Source of the DNA: an uncultured Candidatus Actinomarina sp.
GTDB lineage: Bacteria; Actinomycetota; Acidimicrobiia; Actinomarinales; Actinomarinaceae
NCBI GenBank assembly: GCA_902571385.1
Contig: CACGBK010000003.1
Location: 24,001-88,000 of the forward strand
Reading direction: 5' to 3'
Length of the DNA: 64,000 nt
The notes under the pieces are model-generated. The model searched no databases and was not told the origin of the DNA. It saw only the letters and a list, made by a program, of their open reading frames with translations. Shown here piece after piece: positions 15,127 to 24,797 of this stretch (positions within the stretch are counted from its first letter, which is position 1; the number at the start of each line of letters is the position of its first letter). Both the position numbers and the translations under genes were made by a program.

Positions 15127-16590
15127 ATGGAATATTTTCTTTCAATTGATCAAGGTACTACCAGCACTAGATGTATTTTATTCAATGAAAATGGAGAAAT
15201 TAATTTATCGCATCAAATTGAAATAAAACAGTATTTTCCTGATTCTAATTCGGTTGAGCATGATGGTAAGGAAATTATTAACTCTGTTGAAGAATGTATA
15301 AAAGCTGTTGTAAAAAATATTGATTTGACTTCTATAAAAAGTGTTGGCATCACTAATCAAAGAGAAACTACTATTGCATGGAGCAAATCTACTGGAGAGC
15401 CATTTCATAATGCAATCGTTTGGCAAGATACGCGAACCCAAGATATTTGTAATGAATTATTAGCTAACAAAAAACTTAAAAATCATTTTGAGAAAACAGG
15501 ATTACCTGTAGCTACGTATTTTTCACTTTCAAAAATCTTATGGTTGATCAGAAATGTACATTCTATAAAAAATGGATTAGATGACGATGTTTGTTTTGGA
15601 ACTATCGACAGTTGGATTATTTATAATCTTACAGGCCAATTTTTAACCGATGTAACAAACGCTTCAAGAACATTGATGTTCGATATATATGATTTGGATT
15701 GGTCACAAGCAATATTAGAAGAGTTAGGTATTCCAATTGATTCATTACCCAAAGTAATGCCATCTTTATCAAATTTTGGCGACATAAACAAAATCATTTC
15801 TGGAGTTCCAATTACAGCTGTCTTAGGTGATCAACAAGCTGCATTATTTGGACAAAACTGCACAACTAAAGGCGATGTAAAAAATACATATGGAACTGGA
15901 TGTTTTGCTCTTACTAATACAGGTGAAGAAATAATTAAATCATCACATGGACTATTAACTACAATCGCTTATCAAGTGGAAGGAGAAAAACCACTTTATG
16001 CTCTCGAAGGCTCAGTACCCATTGCAGGTGCTGCTGTTCAATGGTTAAGAGATAATTTAAACATCATAAAACGAAGTAAAGATATAGAGTCACTTGCGAT
16101 GACGGAGAAAGATAACGGAGGAGTGTATTTTGTTCCTGCATTTTCAGGATTATTTTCTCCTTACTGGGATGAAACAGCAAGAGGTTCATTATTTGGTTTA
16201 ACTAGATTTTCAAATAAATCACATATAGCAAGAGCTGTTCTTGAATCTGTAGCTTTCCAAACATATGAGTTGCTTGAAAGTATGGAAAAAGATTTAGATA
16301 TTGAGTTTCAAAATATAAAAGTAGATGGGGGAATGGTAGGGAATAATTTACTTATGCAGTTTCAATCCGATATTTTAAATAAGCCTGTCATGTCACAAAA
16401 TATTAAAGAAATTACTTCCCTAGGAGTTGGGGTTGCAAGCTACTTATATTTTAAAAAATTACCTATTGCAGAATTGGGTAATTATTTTTCTACAGCAAAG
16501 ACTTGGAGTCCAAATATGGATAATGATTCAAGAATTAAGACACTTAGTTTATGGTATAAAGCTATTGAGAGATCAAAACATTGGTTATAA
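15127..16590 (+). CDS. glpK: Glycerol kinase
   Basis: 487 residues of FGGY kinase. The N-terminal phosphate loop is FLSIDQGTTSTRCILF, followed by SVGITNQRETTIAWSKSTG and WQDTRTQDIC in the glycerol site. The second domain has TYGTGCFALTNTG and DGGMVGNNLLMQFQSDILN. It phosphorylates glycerol to glycerol 3-phosphate with ATP. Length is normal. Its stop lies inside the start region of the DoxX-like gene. Confidence 0.95.
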   Translation: MEYFLSIDQGTTSTRCILFNENGEINLSHQIEIKQYFPDSNSVEHDGKEIINSVEECIKAVVKNIDLTSIKSVGITNQRETTIAWSKSTGEPFHNAIVWQDTRTQDICNELLANKKLKNHFEKTGLPVATYFSLSKILWLIRNVHSIKNGLDDDVCFGTIDSWIIYNLTGQFLTDVTNASRTLMFDIYDLDWSQAILEELGIPIDSLPKVMPSLSNFGDINKIISGVPITAVLGDQQAALFGQNCTTKGDVKNTYGTGCFALTNTGEEIIKSSHGLLTTIAYQVEGEKPLYALEGSVPIAGAAVQWLRDNLNIIKRSKDIESLAMTEKDNGGVYFVPAFSGLFSPYWDETARGSLFGLTRFSNKSHIARAVLESVAFQTYELLESMEKDLDIEFQNIKVDGGMVGNNLLMQFQSDILNKPVMSQNIKEITSLGVGVASYLYFKKLPIAELGNYFSTAKTWSPNMDNDSRIKTLSLWYKAIERSKHWL

Positions 16591-16946
16591 AATTTATCAC
16601 TCTTGGATATGCAGGATTCTTTGTAGTAGCTGGCATCAATCATTTTTTAAATCCAGAGTTCTACGACAATATTGTCCCTGATTTTATTCCTTTTCCACGT
16701 TTTGTTCATTTATTAACAGGTGTTGTTGAAATTGCCCTACCTCTTTTCTTTTTTACTAAATTCAGAAAAGAAGCAGCGATATTAATGATTATCTTTTTGG
16801 TGTTGATCTATATCGGCAATTTAAATGTCTGGATTAATGATCTTCCATATGGAAATAGATATTTCTCTAATACTCAACATTTTTTAAGATTTCTTTTACA
16901 GTTTTTTTACATTGGCGTTGCATATATTATTTATTTGTATGAATGA
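16581..16946 (+). CDS. DoxX-like membrane protein
   Basis: 121 residues with four membrane helices. The first helix region FFVVAGINHFLNPEFYDNIV is typical of DoxX/DoxD-type proteins (xAGxxHFxxPxxY). It starts with TTG, overlapping glpK by ten bases; the stop overlaps the glycosidase ATG. Members are often linked to redox or thiosulfate metabolism, but nothing nearby confirms this. Confidence 0.75.
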   Translation: MVIKFITLGYAGFFVVAGINHFLNPEFYDNIVPDFIPFPRFVHLLTGVVEIALPLFFFTKFRKEAAILMIIFLVLIYIGNLNVWINDLPYGNRYFSNTQHFLRFLLQFFYIGVAYIIYLYE

Positions 16947-18210
16947 TTTAAAATTTCCAGATAAATTTATTTTTGGTACCGCTGTCGCCTCTTATCAGGT
17001 AGAAGGAGGTATTTATAATAACGATTGGACTATTTGGGAAAATAGAAATAATTCTGTATGCGTAGAACCCTGTAATGAAGCTTGCAAGCATTATGAATTG
17101 ATAGATGAAGATATTAATCTTTTAAAAAACTTAGGCATTAAAGCATTTAGATTTTCAATTGAATGGAGTAGGATCGAACCTACTCAGGGAAATTTTAATA
17201 ATGATGAGATAAAACATTATGTTGATAAAGCTAACAAATTAATATCGAATGATATTATCCCTATAATTACATTTCATCATTTCACAACTCCTGAATGGTT
17301 GTATAACCAAGGCTCATGGCTTAACTCAAAATCCGATGAATATTTCAATAAGTATGTGCAAAAATTAATGGAATCTTTACCTAAAGAAATTGTCTATTTC
17401 AATACAATTAATGAGCCAGGAATATTTGCGTTTTTTGGATATTTTTCAACAAATAAATTTCCACCTGGAATTGCTAACGAAACAAAATTTATAAATGCAT
17501 CAGAAAATATTATGTCTGCGCATAAAAAGGCACTTAAAACAATAAAAAAATATAACCCTAATGCAAAAGTTGGAATGACTCATGCTTTACAAGAATGGGA
17601 AGATGACGATGAAAATAAACTTAAAGAATATTTGAAATATCATCTTGAGGATAAGTTTCTTGAAGCGTCTATTGATGATGATTTTATAGGATTACAAACT
17701 TATACAATTGTTAGATACCCAAAGAGTATTTTTTTGAAATTATTTAATGCAGTATTACTTAACATTGGAGTAGTTAGAAAATTTATTTTACCAAGAATCA
17801 TTCAAATATTTGCTGGAAGAAATGGTGCTATAACAAAAGAAACAAGAACTACAAAAATGGGATACGAGTACAGGCCAGATGCTGTTTTATACAATTTAAA
17901 AAGACTTACTAAAAAATTTCCAGATAAAGAAATATTTATAACAGAAAACGGCATTGCTACTGATAATGATGATGAGAGAATAGAATTTGTCACAACTGTT
18001 CTTAAGGATGTCCACAAGTTTGAGAGTGAAAATTCAAATGTAATCGGATATTTATACTGGTCGTTACTTGATAATTTTGAATGGGATCTTGGTTATCAAA
18101 TGAATTTTGGCTTAGTAAATGTAGATCGAGATACCTACGAGCGTATGCCTCATAAATCTGCAAAATGGTTTGGTAAGATTTCATCCTCAAAAATTTTATC
18201 TATTCCTTAA
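16939..18210 (+). CDS. Family 1 glycoside hydrolase (beta-glucosidase/beta-galactosidase type)
   Basis: 423 residues. The N-terminal signature FPDKFIFGTAVASYQVEGG, the acid/base Glu in FNTINEPGIF and the nucleophile Glu in IFITENGIAT are present, as is the YLYWSLLDNFEWDLGY segment of GH1 enzymes. It cleaves beta-linked sugars and, lacking a signal peptide, works in the cytoplasm, so an importer elsewhere would supply the substrate. The ATG at 16939 overlaps the DoxX-like stop by eight bases; an in-frame TTG at 16912 would add nine residues and is less likely. Confidence 0.93.
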   Translation: MNDLKFPDKFIFGTAVASYQVEGGIYNNDWTIWENRNNSVCVEPCNEACKHYELIDEDINLLKNLGIKAFRFSIEWSRIEPTQGNFNNDEIKHYVDKANKLISNDIIPIITFHHFTTPEWLYNQGSWLNSKSDEYFNKYVQKLMESLPKEIVYFNTINEPGIFAFFGYFSTNKFPPGIANETKFINASENIMSAHKKALKTIKKYNPNAKVGMTHALQEWEDDDENKLKEYLKYHLEDKFLEASIDDDFIGLQTYTIVRYPKSIFLKLFNAVLLNIGVVRKFILPRIIQIFAGRNGAITKETRTTKMGYEYRPDAVLYNLKRLTKKFPDKEIFITENGIATDNDDERIEFVTTVLKDVHKFESENSNVIGYLYWSLLDNFEWDLGYQMNFGLVNVDRDTYERMPHKSAKWFGKISSSKILSIP

Positions 18211-18218
18211 ATTTCTTT

Positions 18219-18224
18219 TAGAAT
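18219..18224 (+). promoter_or_regulatory. -10 element, leaderless promoter of the SDR-gcv operon
   Basis: TAGAAT, seven bases before the ATG at 18232. No glycine riboswitch-like sequence is found between here and gcvH. Confidence 0.45.
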
Positions 18225-18231
18225 ATTAAAC

Positions 18232-18945
18232 ATGGTTTACATTGTCGCTGGTGCAACAGGTGTTGTTGGTACAGCTATATCTAAAGAATTAGCATCTGAA
18301 AATGATGTGATAATTATTGGAAGAGACGAAGAAAAATTATCAGCATTATCCAAAGAAATTGATGCTGAATATTCTGTAATTGATCTTGACAATACGGTTG
18401 AACAACGTGAATTTAGCAAGATTGTTCCTGAAGATAGAGAAATTAAAGGATTAGTTAACTGTATTGGATCAATTCTAATCAAACCTTTACATGGAACTAA
18501 AAAAGAGGAATTTGAAGAAGTAATTAAAGTTAATTTATTTTCTAGTTATTACTTGCTGAGTTCTTTTGCACGTAGAATGAAAAATGGATCAGCAATATTT
18601 TTTTCCTCTGTTGCAGGTACTAAAGGATTATCAAATCATGAAGCAATAGCTGCCGCCAAAGCTGGTTTAGAGGGAATGGCAAGATCTGCGGCTGCTTCAT
18701 ATGCAAAAGATAATTTGCGTGTAAATGTAATTGCTCCGGGATTATTAGATTCGAATATGAGTCAAAGAATTCTTGCTACAGAACAAGCAAGAGAATTATC
18801 AAAATCAATGTACCCAATCCCAAAAATTGGTGATTTTAATGATATACTTCCTGTTGTAAAATGGTTATTGTCTGATGACTCAAAATGGGTTACTGGACAG
18901 ACAATACATGTTGATGGGGGGCTATCAACGGTAAAACCGAGGTAG
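18232..18945 (+). CDS. Short-chain dehydrogenase/reductase family protein with non-canonical active site
   Basis: 237 residues. The cofactor motif is AGATGVVG at 6-13, NCIG at 77-80, the Ser region FFSSVAG at 123-129, and the end VTGQTIHVDGG. At the catalytic YxxxK position the sequence is I139-A-A-A-K143, so the proton-donating Tyr is replaced by Ile in NHEAIAAAKAGLEG. It probably either reduces by a modified mechanism or has another role. It heads the glycine cleavage operon (gcvH begins five bases after its stop). Confidence 0.85.
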   Translation: MVYIVAGATGVVGTAISKELASENDVIIIGRDEEKLSALSKEIDAEYSVIDLDNTVEQREFSKIVPEDREIKGLVNCIGSILIKPLHGTKKEEFEEVIKVNLFSSYYLLSSFARRMKNGSAIFFSSVAGTKGLSNHEAIAAAKAGLEGMARSAAASYAKDNLRVNVIAPGLLDSNMSQRILATEQARELSKSMYPIPKIGDFNDILPVVKWLLSDDSKWVTGQTIHVDGGLSTVKPR

Positions 18946-18950
18946 GAAAT

Positions 18951-19313
18951 ATGTCAGATATAAAATACTTAGAAACACACGAATGGTACTTAATAAACGA
19001 GGAAGTAATCACTGTAGGTATTTCAGATTTCGCACAAAATGAATTAGGAGATATTGTTTATGTTACTCTGCCTGAGGTAGGACAGACTTTTGAAAAAGGT
19101 GGTGCAGTTGTAGAAGTAGAAGCTACTAAAACTGTTGCAGAAGCCTATGCTCCTATGGATTGCACTATTACTGAGGTCAACACACAATTAGAAACTGAAC
19201 CCGAAACAATTAATAATGATCCTTGCGGAGATGGTTGGATGTTTAAAGCAAAAGTTAATGCTATTGATGATTCTGGAATGTCTTATCAGGAGTATGAAGC
19301 TTTTGTATCTTAA
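18951..19313 (+). CDS. gcvH: Glycine cleavage system H protein
   Basis: 120 residues. The N-terminal YLETHEWYLINEEVITVGIS and the lipoyl-lysine region VEVEATKTVAEAYAP (Lys in ATKTV) define the H protein, which carries the aminomethyl group from P to T protein. A Shine-Dalgarno-like GAGGTAGGA lies just upstream, within the end of the reductase gene. Its stop overlaps the gcvT start as TAATG. Confidence 0.95.
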   Translation: MSDIKYLETHEWYLINEEVITVGISDFAQNELGDIVYVTLPEVGQTFEKGGAVVEVEATKTVAEAYAPMDCTITEVNTQLETEPETINNDPCGDGWMFKAKVNAIDDSGMSYQEYEAFVS

Positions 19314-20332
19314 TGGATAAAAAAACAACTCAACTTCATTCATTTCACGAATCTAACAACGCAAAATTTATAGATTTTGGTGATTGGTCTATGCCTTTTT
19401 CATATGAAGGTACTTTAAAAGAACATGATATCGTTAGAAACTCATCCGGTTTCTTTGATGTATCTCACATGGGACGTTTAGAAATAAATTACACAGAATT
19501 AGATAAAATTTCTACATTAATCTGTTCAGACTTAATTAATATTCCGGTTAACAAAGCACTTTACTCAATTTTTACAAATGAAAATGGTAACGCATTAGAT
19601 GATGTTATTTTTTGGAAATTTGAAGATAAAATTATCTTAATTCCAAATGCATCAAATGAATCTAAAATAAAATCTCATTTACTTGACCACAAAATAAATT
19701 TTATTGATAAATCAACTGAAACAGTTTTGATAGCTGTACAAGGACCAAAAACAATCGAATTAATGAATGATAGATTTGATATACCTGACAAATTTAGTAC
19801 AGGTCAATCTGAAGGTTATATTTATGCTCGTACCGGTTATACAGGCGAAGATGGTATTGAGATTATGGCTAATAACTCTGATGTAGACTCACTTATAAGT
19901 TTTCTTACACAAAAAGGCATAAAGCCATGTGGACTAGGTTCAAGAGACACACTAAGACTTGAAGCATCTCTACCATTATATGGTTTTGAATTAACTGAAG
20001 ATATAACACCCGTTGAAGCCTCTTTATCTTGGACAATTACAAACAATCGTGATTTTTTAGGTTCAGATACAATAAAATCTCAACTTGATGAAGGAAATCA
20101 TAAAATTTTAAAGAAATTTACGATTGATTCGAGAAAAATTGCAAGAACCGATACTCTTGGTTCAGCTGGTGATGTAAAAGGTACTGTTACATCTGGTAAT
20201 TTTTCACCTGTATTGAATAAAAGTATTGGATTTATTATGTTTGAAAATAAGCCTTCTCAGGATTTAATAGAGTTTGATATTCGTGGTAATTTAATAGAAG
20301 GAAATATAGTAAATAAGAGGTTTTTAAGCTGA
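19313..20332 (+). CDS. gcvT: Glycine cleavage system T protein (aminomethyltransferase)
   Basis: 339 residues, at the short end for the family. Motifs: GDWSMPFSYEGTLKEHDIVRNSSGFFDVSHMGRL at the N-terminus, ARTGYTGEDGIEIM, and LGSRDTLRLEASLPLYG with the Arg/Asp that hold tetrahydrofolate. It releases ammonia and forms methylene-THF from H-protein-bound aminomethyl. Its stop overlaps the gcvPA start as TGATG. Confidence 0.94.
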   Translation: MDKKTTQLHSFHESNNAKFIDFGDWSMPFSYEGTLKEHDIVRNSSGFFDVSHMGRLEINYTELDKISTLICSDLINIPVNKALYSIFTNENGNALDDVIFWKFEDKIILIPNASNESKIKSHLLDHKINFIDKSTETVLIAVQGPKTIELMNDRFDIPDKFSTGQSEGYIYARTGYTGEDGIEIMANNSDVDSLISFLTQKGIKPCGLGSRDTLRLEASLPLYGFELTEDITPVEASLSWTITNNRDFLGSDTIKSQLDEGNHKILKKFTIDSRKIARTDTLGSAGDVKGTVTSGNFSPVLNKSIGFIMFENKPSQDLIEFDIRGNLIEGNIVNKRFLS

Positions 20333-21639
20333 TGTTTGTACCACATTCAGAATTAGATTTAAAAAAGATGTTTGATGAGTTAAGTATTAATTCATTGGAC
20401 GATCTATTTACACATATTCCTGATGCTTTGCTTCTCGAAAACGGTTTAGATTTACCAGAATCTTTATCAGAGCTCGAATCAATTGATTATTTTGATGATA
20501 TTGCCTCAAGAAATAAGTCTGATTTAGTTTGTTTTGCTGGGGGAGGTCATTATGACGTTTATTTACCACAAACTGTTAAATCTTTAACAATGCGACCTGA
20601 GTTTATGACTTCTTATACTCCATATCAAGCTGAAATCTCACAAGGAATACTGCAAGTACTATTTGAATTTCAATCATTGGTATGTGATCTTACTGATATG
20701 GAATTGGCCAATGCTTCATTATATGATGGAGCTACTTCCATCGCAGAAGCTATATCCGTAGCTATTAATAAAACCAAAAGAGATGGAGTAATCATTTCAT
20801 CTGGTTTAAATCCAAACAGTAAAGAAGTAGTCAACACTTTAATTGATGGAAATAAATTTAATTTAAATTATGTGGAATTAGATAATTATTTGTTTCCTGC
20901 TGATTATGAATTTGATGAATTACAAGCTGCTTTTGTTGTATCATATCCTCATTATGAAGGCTCCTGTCAAGATCTTACAGAATTAGTTACAAAAGCTAAA
21001 GAAAAGGGAATTGTTACAATTTGCTATGTAGACCCCTCCATGTTGGGAGTTCTTACTACACCAGGACAAATGGGTTTTGATATTATTGTTGCAGAAGGAC
21101 AGTCACTTGGATCCCCATTATCATTTGGTGGTCCTACAGTTGGATGGTTTGCAACTAAGAAAGAATTTGCTCGTCTTGTTCCAGGACGCTTAATCGGTGA
21201 GTCAAGAGATAAAGATGGTAATAAATCATATGTTATGACTTTAAGAGCAAGAGAACAAGATATTCGAAGAGAGAAAGCATCATCAAATATTTGTACAAAT
21301 CAAACATTAAATGCAATTGGTTCTGCAATTCATCTTTCATGGCTTGGACCAGAAGGTTTATATGACATGGGCTATCACTCGATACAAAAAGCCAATTATA
21401 TGAAAAAATCATTAATCAAAAACGGTTACGTTATTCCAAATGATGATTCAAGCTTAAGAGAGTTTCTATTAGAAGTTAAGACTGATGCATCTGAAGTTAT
21501 TAACAAAATGGGAGACAAGGGATTTTTAGCAGGAATTTATTACGACGATAAGCATGTTTTAGTTGCTGTTACTGAGAAAAGGAAAAAGACAGAAATTGAT
21601 GATTATATTCTAGCCTTACAGGAGGTAGACAATGGTTAG
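20332..21639 (+). CDS. gcvPA: Glycine dehydrogenase (decarboxylating) subunit 1
   Basis: 435 residues, the N-terminal half of a split P protein. Recognisable segments: FAGGGHYDVYLPQTVKSL, TSYTPYQAEISQGILQVLFEFQ, SLYDGATSIAEAI and RGREQDIRREKASSNICTNQTL-like sequence near residue 320. With subunit 2 it decarboxylates glycine. It overlaps gcvPB by eight bases. Confidence 0.94.
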   Translation: MFVPHSELDLKKMFDELSINSLDDLFTHIPDALLLENGLDLPESLSELESIDYFDDIASRNKSDLVCFAGGGHYDVYLPQTVKSLTMRPEFMTSYTPYQAEISQGILQVLFEFQSLVCDLTDMELANASLYDGATSIAEAISVAINKTKRDGVIISSGLNPNSKEVVNTLIDGNKFNLNYVELDNYLFPADYEFDELQAAFVVSYPHYEGSCQDLTELVTKAKEKGIVTICYVDPSMLGVLTTPGQMGFDIIVAEGQSLGSPLSFGGPTVGWFATKKEFARLVPGRLIGESRDKDGNKSYVMTLRAREQDIRREKASSNICTNQTLNAIGSAIHLSWLGPEGLYDMGYHSIQKANYMKKSLIKNGYVIPNDDSSLREFLLEVKTDASEVINKMGDKGFLAGIYYDDKHVLVAVTEKRKKTEIDDYILALQEVDNG

Positions 21640-23137
21640 TGGAGGAAACGCTAGTTCACTTCCATTAGTTGGAGGTAAACCTGAACCAACAATTAAAGAG
21701 TTATCGAGTCCGGGTAGAAGAGCATCTAATTTTCCAAAATTAGACGTACCTGAGGTAAAAATTAATCATGAGTCATTAAAAAAAGAAAAAGCTAGGTTAC
21801 CAGAAGTTTCTGAACATGATTTAGTGATGCATTACTCAAGGCTAGCTCATAGGAATTTTGCTGTTGATTTAGGATTTTATCCTCTTGGATCTTGTACGAT
21901 GAAATACAATCCAAGATTTGCTGATTCTATTGCATCAGATTCTAGATTTGCAAATATGCATCCTTCAATGCCAGAAGAATTTACTCAAGGTTGTTTAAAA
22001 GTTATGTACGAAATTGGCAATTATTTATGTGAAATAACCGGTATGGATTATGCAAGTTTTCAACCTCCAGCAGGTGCATCTGGCGAGTTAACTGGTTTAT
22101 TAATTATTAAAAAATATTTAGAGATTAATAATCTCCAAAATAAAACAGAAATTATAGTTCCAGACTCTGCTCACGGTACAAATCCGGCATCAGCAAGAAT
22201 GGCTGGTTTTACTGTTGTCGAGGTTGAGACAGATGACCGAGGTATGGTAAACATTGATAAATTAAAAGAAATTGTAAATGACAATACTGCTGGTTTAATG
22301 TTAACTAACCCAAACACAGGTGGCTTATTTGAAGAAGAAATTTTAACTATTTCACAAATTATTCACAATGCTGGCGGCTTACTTTACTATGATGGAGCTA
22401 ATCTTAATGCAATTGTAGGCACTTCTAGACCTGGTGATATGGGTTTTGACATAGTGCATTCTAATCTTCATAAAACATTTGCAACACCTCACGGTGGAGG
22501 TGGTCCTGGATCTGGTCCTGTTGCTGTTAAAGAATTTTTAAAAGAATATTTACCTGGACCAATCGTTGAAAATAAAGATAGAAAATACAATTGGTATAAA
22601 CCAAAAAATAGTATTGGTCGAATGCATGGATATCATGGCAACTTTTTAGTTACTTTAAGAGCACTTGTATACATGAAGTTACTTGGTAAAGAAGGTCTAG
22701 ATAACTTGGGTGCTTATGCCGTTTTAAATGCACGATATCTCAGCTCTAAAGTATCTAAAATTATTCCTTTAGCTTATGACGAACCATGTATGCATGAATT
22801 TGTTACTTCTGTAAAGGACTTAAAAAAATCACATAAAATTAAAGCTTATGATGTAGGAAAAGCTCTTTTAGACAAGGGTTTTCATTCCCCAACTATTTAC
22901 TTTCCTTTAATTGTTCCTGAAGCTCTAATGTTTGAACCTACTGAAACACAATCTAAAGAAACATTAGATGATCTTGCAGAAAGCTTAAAGTTAATTATTG
23001 CTGATTTACAACAAGAAGATATTGTTCTAGAAGATTATCCAAAAAATTTGCCTGTTGGAAGACCAAATGAACTTATTCCTGCCAAATTTTTAACAGTTAA
23101 TTGGGGAGATTTTGAACTTCTTGAAATAACTGAATAA
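21632..23137 (+). CDS. gcvPB: Glycine dehydrogenase (decarboxylating) subunit 2
   Basis: 501 residues, the C-terminal half of the split P protein. The PLP lysine lies in DIVHSNLHKTFATPHGGGGPG near residue 285. Other segments are GFYPLGSCTMKYNPR, SFQPPAGASGELTGLL and PDSAHGTNPASARMAGF. A strong Shine-Dalgarno (AGGAGG) lies within gcvPA, a few bases before the ATG, one of the few in this window, perhaps to keep the two subunits balanced. The L protein (lpd) is not nearby. Confidence 0.95.
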   Translation: MVSGGNASSLPLVGGKPEPTIKELSSPGRRASNFPKLDVPEVKINHESLKKEKARLPEVSEHDLVMHYSRLAHRNFAVDLGFYPLGSCTMKYNPRFADSIASDSRFANMHPSMPEEFTQGCLKVMYEIGNYLCEITGMDYASFQPPAGASGELTGLLIIKKYLEINNLQNKTEIIVPDSAHGTNPASARMAGFTVVEVETDDRGMVNIDKLKEIVNDNTAGLMLTNPNTGGLFEEEILTISQIIHNAGGLLYYDGANLNAIVGTSRPGDMGFDIVHSNLHKTFATPHGGGGPGSGPVAVKEFLKEYLPGPIVENKDRKYNWYKPKNSIGRMHGYHGNFLVTLRALVYMKLLGKEGLDNLGAYAVLNARYLSSKVSKIIPLAYDEPCMHEFVTSVKDLKKSHKIKAYDVGKALLDKGFHSPTIYFPLIVPEALMFEPTETQSKETLDDLAESLKLIIADLQQEDIVLEDYPKNLPVGRPNELIPAKFLTVNWGDFELLEITE

Positions 23138-23140
23138 TAT
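23135..23140 (+). promoter_or_regulatory. -10 element, leaderless promoter of the aldehyde dehydrogenase gene
   Basis: TAATAT overlapping the gcvPB stop codon, six bases before the ATG at 23147. Confidence 0.4.
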
Positions 23141-23146
23141 GTAAGT

Positions 23147-24793
23147 ATGTCCCTTACAAAATTAGATATAGATCGATACATAACAACATTAAGGACAAAT
23201 TCTAAAGAATTTAACAACATTTCAGACGTTCAACTATCATCGATGCTTGAAAATGTTATTTCAAATATTAATGAAGTGGCATATTTTTGGTCAACTGTTT
23301 GCTCTGATAATAAGGGAACAACTAAGACGCCCGCAGAAGGTGAAGAGTGGCTAGGCGGACCATTTGCTGCAGTTCTTGCTACTCAATATTACATTGAAAC
23401 ACTTCAGTCAAATGATGATTTATCTTTAAACTCTTTTAACAAAGAAGAAAACAGTTATAAAGTTTTTCCAAATAAGTTCATTGAAAAAATTACTTTTCCC
23501 TTCATAGATGCCAAAGTGTATTTTAATAAATCAATGTCATTTGAAGACATAAATAAATTTAGGGGTTTCTCAAGACGATTCGATATAGATCCTTCTATTA
23601 CTTTGGTTTTAGGAGCAGGCAATTTTTCCTCCATTCCATATTTAGATGTTCTTTACCATCTTATAACTCGTCGATCAGTTATTTTGCTTAAGTTAAATCC
23701 AGTCAACGAATATCTGAAACCTGTATTCGAGAAAGTGTTTCAAAATTTTATTGAAAGAGGATATGTAATTATAACTACCGGCAATATTGAGGAATCTAAG
23801 TATATGGCTACTCACGCTGGTGTTAATCATATTCACTTAACTGGATCTGACAAAACTTTTGAAGAAATTGTTTATGGAAGAGAATTGAATGATAAAGAGA
23901 AGAAATTAAAAAATATATCAAAAGTGAATACAAAACCCATTACATCTGAACTTGGTAATGTTACACCATTCATAATTCATCCTGGTAAATGGTCAACATC
24001 AGATATTAAATATCAAGCTAGAAAAATAGTGACTGGAAAGTTAAATAATAATGGGTTTAATTGTATAGCTGCTCAAGTAGTTGTTCTTCCTGATGGCTGG
24101 GGACAAACAGAGACATTGATCAAATATATAAAATTTTATATGAATAAAGCGAAAGATAGAAAAGCTTATTACCCGGACAGTATTGAAAGATTAAATAAAC
24201 TTGAAAAGGACAAGTCATATGAAAGAGTTAATAAACTAAGTTGCGTTACTCCACATTTAACACGAGAAATTAAAGCGTACAATAAATATGAACTAGATGA
24301 AGTTTGGTCATCCGCGCTTTATTTTAAAAAAATAGAGTATTCATCACCGGAAGATTATTCATTAAAGGCGATCGAATATTGTAATGGAGAATTATGGGGT
24401 AATCTAGGTGTTTCGGTAATAATGAAACATCATCGTAAAAAGCACAATCGTCATATATTAGAAAATTACATTGAAAAGTTAAATTATGGAACCGTGGCTA
24501 TAAACGAATGGGCAGCGATCGGATATATTATTCCACAGTTACCTTGGGGTGGCTATCCAGGAAATAAGGATAATGATATCCAAAGTGGTCAATCTGTAGT
24601 TCATAATACTTTTTTATTTGAATCTCCCTTAAAGGGTGTAGTCGATACAAAATTTCGCATATCAAGATTAATTGATCCTCCTTGGTATATAACTAATAGA
24701 AAATCTAGAAGATTATTTAAGAATCTCACATATTTTCAGATTGATAATTCAATAATTAATTTCCTAAAAGTAGGATTCTCAGCACTAGTATGA
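23147..24793 (+). CDS. Aldehyde dehydrogenase family protein (divergent)
   Basis: 548 residues. ALDH landmarks are present: SITLVLGAGNFSSIPYLDVLY (cofactor-binding strand), HIHLTGSDKTFEEI, ITSELGNVTPFII with the conserved Glu, and the catalytic Cys in NNNGFNCIAAQVVVLP. An unusually long basic segment sits in the middle (about 325-400), and the C-terminal 30 residues are an extension. The aldehyde substrate is unknown. Its position just after gcvPB with its own -10 box does not prove a link with glycine metabolism. Confidence 0.85.
   Translation: MSLTKLDIDRYITTLRTNSKEFNNISDVQLSSMLENVISNINEVAYFWSTVCSDNKGTTKTPAEGEEWLGGPFAAVLATQYYIETLQSNDDLSLNSFNKEENSYKVFPNKFIEKITFPFIDAKVYFNKSMSFEDINKFRGFSRRFDIDPSITLVLGAGNFSSIPYLDVLYHLITRRSVILLKLNPVNEYLKPVFEKVFQNFIERGYVIITTGNIEESKYMATHAGVNHIHLTGSDKTFEEIVYGRELNDKEKKLKNISKVNTKPITSELGNVTPFIIHPGKWSTSDIKYQARKIVTGKLNNNGFNCIAAQVVVLPDGWGQTETLIKYIKFYMNKAKDRKAYYPDSIERLNKLEKDKSYERVNKLSCVTPHLTREIKAYNKYELDEVWSSALYFKKIEYSSPEDYSLKAIEYCNGELWGNLGVSVIMKHHRKKHNRHILENYIEKLNYGTVAINEWAAIGYIIPQLPWGGYPGNKDNDIQSGQSVVHNTFLFESPLKGVVDTKFRISRLIDPPWYITNRKSRRLFKNLTYFQIDNSIINFLKVGFSALV
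24786..24791 (+). promoter_or_regulatory. -10 element before the first DUF3048 gene
   Basis: TAGTAT, six bases before the ATG at 24798. Confidence 0.35.
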
Positions 24794-24797
24794 TTCT

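Noticed and set aside
16427..16681. 84-codon frame between glpK and the DoxX-like gene
   Set aside because: Out-of-frame shadow of glpK and the DoxX-like gene.
18180..18960. Glycine riboswitch for the gcv genes
   Set aside because: No aptamer-like sequence between the glycosidase gene and gcvH, and the operon start appears leaderless.
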